Assembly: GCF_016765635.1 (NCBI RefSeq)
Contig: NZ_JAESVD010000002.1
Coordinates: 496,001-560,000 of the forward strand
Direction of reading: 5' to 3'
Source of the DNA: Shewanella schlegeliana
Lineage (GTDB): Bacteria > Pseudomonadota > Gammaproteobacteria > Enterobacterales > Shewanellaceae
Length of the DNA: 64,000 nucleotides
Under the pieces are notes generated by a model that saw nothing but the letters and a program-made list of their open reading frames with translations, did no database searches and had not been told where the DNA came from. A program made the translations under genes and the position numbers. Shown here piece by piece: positions 7,374 to 15,167 of this stretch (its first letter is position 1; the number at the start of each line of letters is the position of its first letter).

Positions 7374-8837
7374 TTAACCCTTTAACGCTTCTTTTACTCG
7401 CTGGCCATAATCGCTGTCTGCGGCGCTGAAGTGCTCAACCATCTTATTCTGAGTCGCTTCGCTCACGACACTTAATGTGCTGACAATGTTAGCAACCAAT
7501 CTCGCCTTCTCATCTTCAGGCAATAAGCGATATAGGTCGCCCGCTTGACTGAAATCATCTTGGTCGTAACGGCTGTAACGGTTTGCTTCACCATCTAAAC
7601 GCAGTGGTGGCTCGGCAAATTGCGCTTGGTCTTGCAGACCATCGTAACTGTTTGGGCCGTAGTTACGACTCGCATCACCACCTGTTTGGCTACCTGAGAA
7701 TGGGCATTGTGTGCCAGCCATCGCGCCGCCGCGCTGATGATGATTCGCCGTAGTTGCATGTGGGCAGTTAACCGGTAACTGGTTGTAATTGGCACCAATG
7801 CGGTAACGTTGTGCGTCTGCATAAGCAAATAAACGCGCTTGTAGCATCTTGTCTGGTGACGCCCCCACGCCTGGCACTAAGTTGCTTGGCGCTAACGCCA
7901 CCTGCTCAACCTCAGCAAAGTAGTTTTGTGGTAAACGGTTTAGCTCTAACTCACCGATTTCAATCAACGGATAATCGGCGTGTGGCCAGACTTTAGTCAG
8001 GTCAAACGGGTTGAGCTTATAGGTATTGGCATCCGCTTCTGGCATGATCTGCACTTTAACCGCCCACTTAGGGAAGTTACCGTCGGTGATAGCGGCAACC
8101 ATGTCACGCTGTGATGAGTCTGGGTCGATGCCTTTAAGGATATCGGCCTGCTCAGCGGTTAAGTTGGCGATGCCCTGCTTAGTCTTAAAGTGGAACTTAA
8201 CCCAGAAACGCTCACCTTCTGCATTCCAGAAAGAGAATGTGTGCGAGCCATAGCCGTGCATTTGACGGTAGTTTGCCGGAATGCCTCGGTCTGACATCAA
8301 GACAGTCACTTGATGCATAGCTTCTGGGTTTAGTGCCCAAAAGTCCCACATCGCATGAGGATCTTTAAGATTTGTTTGCGGATTGCGCTTTTGAGTATGA
8401 ATAAAGTCTGGGAACTTAATGCCATCACGCAGGAAGAACGTCGGCGTGTTGTTACCCACGATATCGTGATTACCACGCTCAGTGTAAAAACGTAAACCAA
8501 AGCCGCGAGGATCACGTTCAGCATCAGCGCTGCCCATCTCACCACCTACCGTTGAGAAACGCACGAAAGTTTCTGTCTGCTTACCCACACCGTTAAAGTG
8601 GTCAGCAATGGTATAGTCGCTCATATCACGAGTCAGCGTGAATGTACCGTAAACACCAGTACCCTTTGCATGCACAATACGCTCAGGAATGCGCTCGCGG
8701 TTGAAATGCGCAAGCTTCTCAATTAGGTGCCAATCTTGCAGCAGTAGCGGACCACGCTCTCCCGCAGATAGTGAATTTTGGTCATCACTGATTGGTGCGC
8801 CATTTTGTGTGGTAAGAACTCGGTTTTGCTGACTCAT
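7374..8837 (-). CDS. katB: Monofunctional haem catalase, small-subunit clade
   Basis: A 487-residue catalase that dismutates hydrogen peroxide. The active-site His is His56 in RIVHAKGTG; the distal Asn is in DIVGNNTPTFFLRDGIKFPD; RFSTVGGE and DPRGFGLRFYT are classic; the proximal haem Tyr is in RLFAYADAQRYRIG near residue 333. The length fits small-subunit clade 3 enzymes such as Shewanella KatB. No signal peptide is seen, so it is cytoplasmic. The ATG at 8837 has GAGGAG about seven bases upstream, and that ribosome site overlaps the stop codon of a 17-codon leader ORF. OxyR-type control would be expected, but I did not identify a site. It ends at the terminator shared with mneA. Confidence 0.95.
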   Translation of the reverse strand: MSQQNRVLTTQNGAPISDDQNSLSAGERGPLLLQDWHLIEKLAHFNRERIPERIVHAKGTGVYGTFTLTRDMSDYTIADHFNGVGKQTETFVRFSTVGGEMGSADAERDPRGFGLRFYTERGNHDIVGNNTPTFFLRDGIKFPDFIHTQKRNPQTNLKDPHAMWDFWALNPEAMHQVTVLMSDRGIPANYRQMHGYGSHTFSFWNAEGERFWVKFHFKTKQGIANLTAEQADILKGIDPDSSQRDMVAAITDGNFPKWAVKVQIMPEADANTYKLNPFDLTKVWPHADYPLIEIGELELNRLPQNYFAEVEQVALAPSNLVPGVGASPDKMLQARLFAYADAQRYRIGANYNQLPVNCPHATTANHHQRGGAMAGTQCPFSGSQTGGDASRNYGPNSYDGLQDQAQFAEPPLRLDGEANRYSRYDQDDFSQAGDLYRLLPEDEKARLVANIVSTLSVVSEATQNKMVEHFSAADSDYGQRVKEALKG

Positions 8838-8847
8838 ACATTACTCC

Positions 8848-8901
8848 TCAGTCTTGGCTTGTCTCGAGCCAAGTTTCGATTAAATCAAAAATTGTGGCCA
8901 T
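8848..8901 (-). CDS. Candidate 17-residue leader peptide upstream of katB
   Basis: The katB leader contains a short frame MATIFDLIETWLETSQD followed by TGA. Its ATG at 8901 has a strong AGGAG seven bases upstream, and its TGA runs straight into the katB ribosome site (TGAGGAG). This layout would couple katB initiation to ribosomes finishing the small ORF. The peptide is acidic with alternating hydrophobic residues and could form a short amphipathic helix. I know of no described peptide of this sequence; it may act only through its translation. Not proven to be translated. Confidence 0.5.
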   Translation of the reverse strand: MATIFDLIETWLETSQD

Positions 8902-9163
8902 GGTTTATCTCCTGCGTGTAAACGCTATAACAGGTAGGCCTTAAGTGATGGAGTAATCTTAATGAGTAATTTAAAGATTTAAAAACGATTAAAGCAGATA
9001 ACTCTAAACTGAAATTTAGATTAGGAGGTTTTAATTAGGGAGTTTTAATTAGAAAGCTCAGATTAGAACGAGTTGGGTAACCAGATCAGGTAAATTGAAG
9101 ATATATGCGAGCCGGGAAAACAGCGACTGAGCGTCACAACTGCTCTCCCTATGCTAGTAGCGC

Positions 9164-9412
9164 CTAGGTTTGACTCTTTAATTTAGTTTCAGCCTTATAG
9201 AGTTTAACTAAATAATAGGCATCGATAAGTACGATAAAGAAGTTAACCAAAGCCACCGGAATTGCATCGATAGCGAGTCCGTATGCCACGAACAGCGCCG
9301 CACCAACCAGATTCCACCAGCGCAGCTTTTTGATGTTGGACATCATCAAGGATATTGCGACGACGACAGACGCCAGATAGCCAACCCATTCCCATATTGT
9401 TGCGTTATCCAT
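9164..9412 (-). CDS. Small inner-membrane protein, YgjV-like
   Basis: An 82-residue protein with three hydrophobic segments, starting MDNATIWEWVGYLASVVVAI and carrying SNIKKLRWWNLVGAALFVAYGL in the middle. This pattern, with a basic-aromatic stretch before a glycine-rich helix, is found in small uncharacterised inner-membrane proteins of the YgjV type. Function unknown. I place the start at the ATG at 9412, with AGGAG five bases upstream, rather than an upstream ATG at 9520 that would add a poorly conserved 36-residue extension. It lies alone between katB and the repeat cluster. Confidence 0.65.
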   Translation of the reverse strand: MDNATIWEWVGYLASVVVAISLMMSNIKKLRWWNLVGAALFVAYGLAIDAIPVALVNFFIVLIDAYYLVKLYKAETKLKSQT

Positions 9413-9620
9413 GCCCACTCCTAGTGACTTAGCTTGAGAATTGATCCACAGCACTGTAGACCGCAAATCATGCTCATTAACGATAGAGTAAGTATGGGCA
9501 AAAATTAGCCGCAGAAACAAGCCTAGCGTAAATTAATTTTGGCTTAGCGTTTAATCACTGCGGCTGTCATAAGAATGATAGATCAAATACAACAGCCTTG
9601 TTGTTACTCGACACTAAGAT

Positions 9621-9724
9621 GCTAGGTGCTAGGTGCTAGGTGCTAGGTGCTAGGTGCTAGGTGCTAGGTGCTAGGTGCTAGGTGCTAGGTGCTAGGTGCT
9701 AGGTGCTAGGTGCTAGGTGCTAGG
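9621..9724. repeat. 7-bp minisatellite (GCTAGGT), about 14.9 copies
   Basis: A pure tandem array of GCTAGGT over 104 bases, with no interruption visible. It is intergenic, downstream of both flanking minus-strand genes' coding regions. A unit length of seven would shift frame if it were in a gene, but no reading frame here is credible. The array length is probably variable between strains through slippage. Confidence 0.97.
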
Positions 9725-9732
9725 CAAAACAG

Positions 9733-9819
9733 TAAAGCACTAAAGCACTAAAGCACTAAAGCACTAAAGCACTAAAGCACTAAAGCACTAAAGCACTAAA
9801 GCACTAAAGCACTAAAGCA
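9733..9819. repeat. 8-bp minisatellite (TAAAGCAC), about 10.9 copies
   Basis: A pure tandem array of TAAAGCAC over 87 bases, beginning eight bases after the GCTAGGT array. The unit differs in length and sequence from its neighbour, so the two arrays arose separately. It contains a stop codon (TAA) in each unit when read rightward. No function is evident. Confidence 0.97.
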
Positions 9820-10003
9820 GCCTAGCGCTTAACCACCGCGGCAGTCATGGGGAATGATAGATCACATACAGCAGCACGCCTGCTGTTCGATGCTTAGCTA
9901 AAACTGTAAAACTTAACGCTTAACCACCGCGGCAGTCATGGGGAATGATAGATCACATACAGCAGCACGCCTGCTGTTCGATGCTTAACTAAAACTGTAA
10001 AAC

Positions 10004-10441
10004 TTAACGCTTAACCACCGCGGCAGTCATACGAGAGATACAGCACAGCTCACCGGCACTATTATGAATAAGCACTTCCCAAACCGAGCTACGCTTCCCT
10101 AAGTGCACCGCTTTAGCCGTGGCTGTAAGCGTGCCATTACGGGAGGCTTTAAGGTGATTGGCGTTGATCTCCTGGCCGACACAGTAATAATTTTCAAAAT
10201 CGACCGCGAAATTAGCCGCGTAGCTTGCAACGGTTTCAGCCAGTGCCACATTGGCGCCACCATGAACGATGCCAAGTGGATTGTGCACTGCGGGAGTCGC
10301 AGGCATAGTCGCCTTCATATAGTCATCACCGATCTCGGTAATGGTGATCCCAAGCGTCTGCATCAGGGTGCCTTTACCGTGCATACCAGCATCCATTTTT
10401 GCGCAGACTTCAAGGGTTACAGGCTTAAACCAAATCGACAT
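10004..10441 (-). CDS. menI: Hotdog-fold thioesterase, MenI/YdiI-like (DHNA-CoA thioesterase)
   Basis: A 145-residue single-domain hotdog protein. The centre has HNPLGIVHGGANVALAETVAS, with the catalytic Glu of the YdiI/4-HBT-II subfamily and the HGG turn before it. VGQEINANHLKASRNGTL and HLGKRSSVWEVLI also follow E. coli YdiI closely. YdiI hydrolyses 1,4-dihydroxy-2-naphthoyl-CoA in menaquinone synthesis; menaquinone is needed for the nitrate respiration encoded nearby, but a broader acyl-CoA substrate range is possible. The protein ends MTAAVVKR, and these last codons are repeated three times downstream. Downstream minisatellites replace any normal terminator. Confidence 0.8.
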   Translation of the reverse strand: MSIWFKPVTLEVCAKMDAGMHGKGTLMQTLGITITEIGDDYMKATMPATPAVHNPLGIVHGGANVALAETVASYAANFAVDFENYYCVGQEINANHLKASRNGTLTATAKAVHLGKRSSVWEVLIHNSAGELCCISRMTAAVVKR

Positions 10442-10616
10442 ATTTAACTTCCACTATGTTATTGTTGACTGTTATTAATTCTCAATATTGGCCACAGTCT
10501 ACTTTGTCAGGCGGGATCTTGAAACTGCTAATAGAGCAAAGCCTTGTGAATCGACTCACAGCACTAACTATGTAACTTACTAGCTAAAAGTGGCACAAGA
10601 TTCGTTAGCAATCTGG

Positions 10617-10667
10617 GCTAATGGCTAATGGCTAATGGCTAATGGCTAATGGCTATGAGGCTATGAG
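10617..10667. repeat. Short tandem repeats GCTAATG x5 and GCTATGAG x2
   Basis: Five exact copies of GCTAATG (10617-10651) run directly into two copies of the 8-bp GCTATGAG (10652-10667). This is a third tandem array within 1.1 kb and again uses a seven-base unit starting GCTA. The rest of the 10.44-10.84 kb gap has no gene that I can support. Confidence 0.9.
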
Positions 10668-10693
10668 GGAAATCTATAGGGGAAAACAGAGTT

Positions 10694-10761
10694 GGTCCGC
10701 GAGAATACTTAATATTTTTTGTCGATTACGTAATCCAACTTAGTGTGCATAATCGCGGACC
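10694..10761. other. Inverted repeat GGTCCGCGA/TCGCGGACC downstream of deoD
   Basis: A perfect 9-bp inverted repeat with a 50-base AT-rich interior (10694-10702 and 10753-10761). It lies about 80 bases past the deoD stop. There is no T run, so it is not a standard terminator. It may stabilise the deoD transcript end or be a scar of an element. Confidence 0.4.
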
Positions 10762-10838
10762 TGAGGGTAAAGAGATAAGCTGATCTATGTTTCTTTGTAA
10801 ATGGTCGAGCAGCCTATCTTGCCAAGCTTAATTCTTTA

Positions 10839-11549
10839 TTAAAGAAGATCTTCAACAGCATCTAACGTGAGCTTGATCATATCGTTTAAGGTTTGCTGAC
10901 GCTCTTCTGCCGTTAGGTGCAAGCCTTGGCGAAGGTGATCGGTAACTGTCATCATAGCCAGTGCGTTAGCACCAAACTCTGTCGCTACGCCGTAAAGGCC
11001 AGCAGCTTCCATCTCGACACCTAAGATACCGTACTTTTCCATGAAGTCGTAACGTGTTTCGTCTGCACAGTAGAACAGATCTGAAGAGTACAAGTTACCA
11101 ACATGGTAGCTAGCACCTAACTTTTCAGCAGAGTCTGCAGCACGCTTCAACAAGTTAAAGTCAGCAATCATAGCGAAATCAGTGTTAGCAAAACGAGTTC
11201 TGTTTACTGCAGAGTCAGTGCTTGCGCCCATCGCCATCACCACGTCCATCAACTTGATCTTGTCGCTCACAGCGCCACAAGAACCGATACGGATAATATT
11301 CTCAACACCATACTCGGTGATCAGCTCTTTCGCGTAGATAGAGATAGATGGCACGCCCATACCAGAGCCCATCACAGAGATCTTCTTGCCTTTATATTCG
11401 CCGGTATAACCCAACATATTACGTACGTCAGTCACTAGCACGGCATTTTCTAAGAAGTTTTCTGCAATGTATTTTGCTCTTAGTGGGTCACCAGGCATTA
11501 ATACAGTTTTAGCAAATGCGCCGTTTTCGGCATTGATATGTGGAGTCAT
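10839..11549 (-). CDS. deoD: Purine-nucleoside phosphorylase
   Basis: A 236-residue cytoplasmic enzyme, the normal size for the hexameric DeoD type. It phosphorolyses purine (deoxy)nucleosides to base and (deoxy)ribose-1-phosphate. Diagnostic stretches are [20 protein letters not shown] (phosphate and nucleoside binding), [36 protein letters not shown] and the base-contacting TVTDHL. The ATG at 11549 has AAGGAAAG six bases upstream; a longer frame to 11597 adds unrelated residues. It follows the nucleoside transporter gene by 83 bases on the same strand, so uptake and phosphorolysis are likely one operon. Confidence 0.95.
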   Translation of the reverse strand: MTPHINAENGAFAKTVLMPGDPLRAKYIAENFLENAVLVTDVRNMLGYTGEYKGKKISVMGSGMGVPSISIYAKELITEYGVENIIRIGSCGAVSDKIKLMDVVMAMGASTDSAVNRTRFANTDFAMIADFNLLKRAADSAEKLGASYHVGNLYSSDLFYCADETRYDFMEKYGILGVEMEAAGLYGVATEFGANALAMMTVTDHLRQGLHLTAEERQQTLNDMIKLTLDAVEDLL

Positions 11550-11632
11550 GATACTTTCCTTACAAAAAAATAAGATGCTTGTTTGCGCTATAAACAAGCA
11601 CCGTTTACAAAATATTGTTCTTTGTTAAACAC

Positions 11633-12859
11633 TTAGCCCGCTAAGCTATAAAGTAGACCTGCGATGGTACCGCTCATTAAGTTCGCTAGAGCAGCAGCAA
11701 TCAGCGCCTTCATACCTAGAGCACTTAAGTCATGGCGACGCTCAGGGCAAAGTGCCGCTAAACCACCAATTACCATGGCCAGTGAGCCGATGTTAGCGAA
11801 GCCACATAGAGCAAAACTGATGATAATTTGGGTCTTTTCTGATAGCTGATCGGCCACTTTCAAGAAATCGATATAGGCTACGAACTCGTTGATCACCATC
11901 TTCTGGCCGATAAATGATGCCGCTTGTGTCGCTTCACTCCAAGGCACACCCATCACCCAGGCTAGCGGTGCTAATAGGTAGCCTAAGATAGCTTGCATAG
12001 TTAGGTCTTCAATACCAAACCAACCACCTATGCCACCTAATATACCGTTAACCATGGCGATAAGGGCTACGAAGGCTAATAGCAGTGCCGATACAGACAA
12101 TACTTGCTGCATGCCCATTGCTGCGCCGCCAGCGGCTGCGTCAAGTACGTTGGCTGGTTTATCAGTGACATCGTCCATCACTTTCTTGATGTCATTTTGC
12201 GGCGTTTCTGTTTCTGGCCACATCAACTTAGCAAATAGTAGACCCGCTGGCGCCGTCATAAAGGCTGCAGTTAGTACGTACTTAACGTCAACACCCATCT
12301 GGATATAACCAATCATGGTGCCACCAGCGACTGAAGCTAAACCACCAGTCATCACCGCAAATAACTCAGAGCGAGTCATGTGCTTAACGAAAGGTCTCAC
12401 CATAGATGGCGCTTCGATTGGACCAACGAAGATGTTTGCTGTTGCAGACAAAGATTCTGCACGGCTTGAGCCTAAAAGCTTAGATAAACCGCCACCAATC
12501 AAGCCAATAACCAGCTGCATGATGCCAAGATAATAAAGTACGGCGATCAATGAGCTGATGAAAACCACAACAAACAGCACGTTAATCACAAAAATAAAGC
12601 CAACACCAAATTTAGCCAGATCACCAAATAGGAATGCTAAGCCTTCATTGGCATAGCCGATAACATGCATCACACCATTTGATGCACCATCAAGCACCGC
12701 CTGCCCCATAGGCACATACATAACAAAGGCACCAAAGGCGACTTGAAATGCCAGCGCACCCAGTACTGTTCTAGGGTTAATTGCTTTTCTATTTTCTGAT
12801 AATGCAACCGCTAAGCCAACAAGACAAAGCATGCCGAACAAACTGATGAAAACTTCCAT
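11633..12859 (-). CDS. nupC: Concentrative nucleoside transporter, NupC/CNT family
   Basis: A 408-residue inner-membrane protein with the CNT layout: three N-terminal helices, a core with GLASVAGGTMIGYIQMGVD and a C-terminal half with GQKMVINEFVAYIDF and SFALCGFANIGSLAMVIGG. These are the substrate- and sodium-binding hairpins known from Vibrio cholerae vcCNT. It should import nucleosides by sodium symport (proton symport in E. coli NupC). It stands directly before deoD, giving a nucleoside salvage unit. The ATG at 12859 has only a weak ribosome site (GGTAATA). I saw no clear CRP or CytR site in the AT-rich 530-base region upstream. Confidence 0.9.
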   Translation of the reverse strand: MEVFISLFGMLCLVGLAVALSENRKAINPRTVLGALAFQVAFGAFVMYVPMGQAVLDGASNGVMHVIGYANEGLAFLFGDLAKFGVGFIFVINVLFVVVFISSLIAVLYYLGIMQLVIGLIGGGLSKLLGSSRAESLSATANIFVGPIEAPSMVRPFVKHMTRSELFAVMTGGLASVAGGTMIGYIQMGVDVKYVLTAAFMTAPAGLLFAKLMWPETETPQNDIKKVMDDVTDKPANVLDAAAGGAAMGMQQVLSVSALLLAFVALIAMVNGILGGIGGWFGIEDLTMQAILGYLLAPLAWVMGVPWSEATQAASFIGQKMVINEFVAYIDFLKVADQLSEKTQIIISFALCGFANIGSLAMVIGGLAALCPERRHDLSALGMKALIAAALANLMSGTIAGLLYSLAG

Positions 12860-13395
12860 ACATTTATTACCATTTAAATATCAATATGACGGCAGTGTAT
12901 ACAGACGGAATTTTGCTGCAAGGAAATTGCTCGAATTTGGCGAAGATAAACGAAGGTTTTATCGTCTTGAATAGCAAACCATGATGAAATGGGTGAAAAA
13001 CAAAGAAAACACAATAAACAAAAAACAGAAAGGCAACTGTAAACCTACAGAGTAATTACTAGATTAAATAAATATCAACATAAGGACTAAAAAATAAGCA
13101 GCTTATAAATTGTATTTTTTGGCTCTACAAGCTCAAAAAATAGATCAAACAACTACAATACTGAAAGTTTACAACTTAAAAAATGACAAAAACTCGATCA
13201 CTTTGGACTCATTTAGCTAAAACTTCGCTAGCTAATAACATGGAGGTAGAGATGCTAGCCACATCTTTAAGTCATTATTAACTGACGGAGCTTAAACCTA
13301 AATTAAGGCAGACTTTAAAAGAAGCACCTAGGAAAGCAGATTCTAGGACCCAAAGCCTGCCCTCTCTCCTGCTTTACCTTCCCAAAAACTAGCAC
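12860..13395. other. Intergenic region, no gene seen
   Basis: AT-rich sequence upstream of nupC that must contain its promoter, but I could not single one out with confidence. Near 13,327-13,355 there are scattered CCTAGG/TTCTAGGACC words resembling the CTAGG repeats at 7.2 and 9.6 kb. No RNA gene or strong hairpin was found. Confidence 0.5.
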
Positions 13396-14085
13396 CTATA
13401 AATGCTCTGCATAATGACTTAAGGCCGGGCTACCTAGTTGGCGCTGAAAAGATTGTGCCCATCGCAATAGCTCGACTCGATTTCTCGCCTGAGTCTTTCT
13501 AAAAATAGAGGAGATGTGCGCTTTAACCGTGTGCTCACTGATGCTCAGCGCATTGGCGATCTCTTTATTACGCGATCCACCGGATACTAGCTCGATAATG
13601 GTTTTCTCTCGCTTGGTAAGCAGTTGCAGCATTTCCGAACTTTGCTCGGACAGTTCATCGGGGGCTTCATTTCGACGGATCAATTGACGTAACATCTGAC
13701 TCATTAGGGGACGATCGAACCACAACTCATCGGCCAGCATCTTACGCAACCCTGTTAAAAGGAGATCCATGCGCTCTTCGGTAAATAACAAACCACGGAT
13801 CCCCATCAACAAAGCAGCATCGGCGGCCAACTGCTCTCGCTCGACTTGATATAAGGCGACAGGAACATGCTTAACCATTTGGCTGGCAATAAGTGGGATT
13901 CCGTTAGCATCGAGTGCGGCACCCTGTTGTGATAATAGGTAAAAGCTATTCACTTTGGCGTTATTTTCTAACTGTTCGACGTTAGACAGGACGCGTGTTT
14001 TAAGTCCTATTGACTCTGCGAGGATTGCTAAGTGGCAAGGAGATGCCACCTGATGAAGAAAGACAATCTCATCAATTTTACTCAT
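13396..14085 (-). CDS. LuxR-type transcriptional regulator, CsgD/VpsT-like layout
   Basis: A 229-residue protein with a C-terminal LuxR helix-turn-helix (LLTKREKTIIELVSGGSRNK, then EIANALSISEHTVKAHISS, about 158-215). The N-terminal half (about 5-125) is receiver-like but lacks a clear phospho-acceptor Asp and the acidic pocket, as in CsgD and VpsT, which sense c-di-GMP or other signals instead. That comparison is from length and layout only. The ATG at 14085 is preceded by AGGGAG; a longer frame to 14130 lacks a ribosome site. The gene stands alone. Its targets are unknown; exopolysaccharide or biofilm genes would be typical. Confidence 0.75.
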   Translation of the reverse strand: MSKIDEIVFLHQVASPCHLAILAESIGLKTRVLSNVEQLENNAKVNSFYLLSQQGAALDANGIPLIASQMVKHVPVALYQVEREQLAADAALLMGIRGLLFTEERMDLLLTGLRKMLADELWFDRPLMSQMLRQLIRRNEAPDELSEQSSEMLQLLTKREKTIIELVSGGSRNKEIANALSISEHTVKAHISSIFRKTQARNRVELLRWAQSFQRQLGSPALSHYAEHL

Positions 14086-14296
14086 TACTTTTCTCCCTGA
14101 AAAGTTTTGCCTGTACGCTAAATAGAACAAGCTCCGATGTTAATTCAGAAACGAGTCTGAGATAACATGAGAGCCTGTGGCCATAAATAGCACTATTTAC
14201 TACGGCATTATTTTTTATTCATCCATACGAGACACATCATGTGACCCGCTAAAGGCTGTAACTGCCTTTTTAATTCCTTGGTAGCCAATCAGCTTA

Positions 14297-14911
14297 TCAT
14301 AACTTCGCAGCTCTAGGCTTTGCACTTAGCGCCTTATCATGCAAACGACTGAGGAATACGATTGCCGATATAGCACCGATTAATGCCATCGCCATATCTG
14401 ACTGTGTATCCCACACATAGCCTTGAGTACCTAAAAATGCCTCGGCATCTTCGCCAGTTAACTCGGCAACCCACCACTCGATAAGCTCATAAAAAGCAGA
14501 AAATGCCAAAGCAAAACAAATGGCTAGAAAGTTACACCAGGCGCCAACCTTAACCACACTCAAGCGGATAAATATCTCTCGAGCCAAAATAGTCGGAACA
14601 AAGCCCTGGGCAAAATGCCCGACCTTGTCGTAGTTATTACGCTCACCTCCCGTCCAATCGCTAATCCAATCGAACAGCGGCACTTCGGCATAAGTGTAAT
14701 GCCCACCCACCATCAAGATAATGCAGTGAACCAAGATCAATCCATAGGCCAAACTGGTTAAGGCAAAACTATTACGGGTATAGATCAAAATAGGCAGGGC
14801 AATTAAGGCCGGTGCCACCTCTAAAAACCAGGTAAATTGATCCTTAGGATCTATCCCCGACCAGATCAATACGGCGAAGAATATCACTAGCCACACAGTG
14901 CTTTTATTCAA
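14297..14911 (-). CDS. DUF2238 family inner-membrane protein (YjdF-like)
   Basis: About 204 residues with six hydrophobic segments and the DUF2238 pattern: NYDKVGHFAQGFVPTILARE in the middle, FSAFYELIEWW, and a DAEAFLGTQGYVWDTQSDM stretch near the C-terminus. The family is widespread and without a known function; the conserved His, Glu and Asp residues in membrane helices could bind metal. I prefer a TTG start at 14911 because AAGGGAG lies five bases upstream of it; an ATG seven codons earlier, at 14932, is in frame but has no ribosome site. It is transcribed away from serA. Confidence 0.75.
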   Translation of the reverse strand: MNKSTVWLVIFFAVLIWSGIDPKDQFTWFLEVAPALIALPILIYTRNSFALTSLAYGLILVHCIILMVGGHYTYAEVPLFDWISDWTGGERNNYDKVGHFAQGFVPTILAREIFIRLSVVKVGAWCNFLAICFALAFSAFYELIEWWVAELTGEDAEAFLGTQGYVWDTQSDMAMALIGAISAIVFLSRLHDKALSAKPRAAKL

Positions 14912-15167
14912 AATATCTCCCTTATATACCATATTGTTCTAAATTAAGAATAAACACTTTAGCCATCTAGCCCTCCACAGCCACAAAAAAAAGTGCTACT
15001 TTGTTACCTCTGTTACGCTTTCGAAGTAAATTTCGGTTGTGAAGGCTTTACAGTCCTTAGTACATTGACAGTCTATACCCAAACCACTCCTACAACGTAG
15101 AGTTTAGTCGTCTCTGCCGTGGCATTAAGTATACATAATACATATAAACTAAAAGGGTACATAAATC

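Larger units (their letters stand above)
9544..10029. repeat. 91-bp direct repeats carrying the 3' end of the thioesterase gene
   Basis: The last codons of the thioesterase gene (MTAAVVKR plus stop) and the DNA behind them recur three more times downstream. Copies at 9825-9915 and 9916-10006 have a 91-bp period and are nearly identical to each other (one visible change, GCTTAGC versus GCTTAAC). A fourth, diverged copy at 9544-9615 would still encode MTAAVIKR and a stop, with several third-position changes. Each copy includes a small CAGCAG/CTGCTG hairpin or its remnant. The two minisatellites lie between the diverged and the fresh copies. Confidence 0.9.

Noticed and set aside
9621..9819. CRISPR-like array
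   Set aside because: Units of seven and eight bases are contiguous with no spacers; these are minisatellites.
14230..14275. Terminator downstream of the DUF2238 gene
   Set aside because: AAAGGC/GCCTTT is short and the leftward T run is only three bases.
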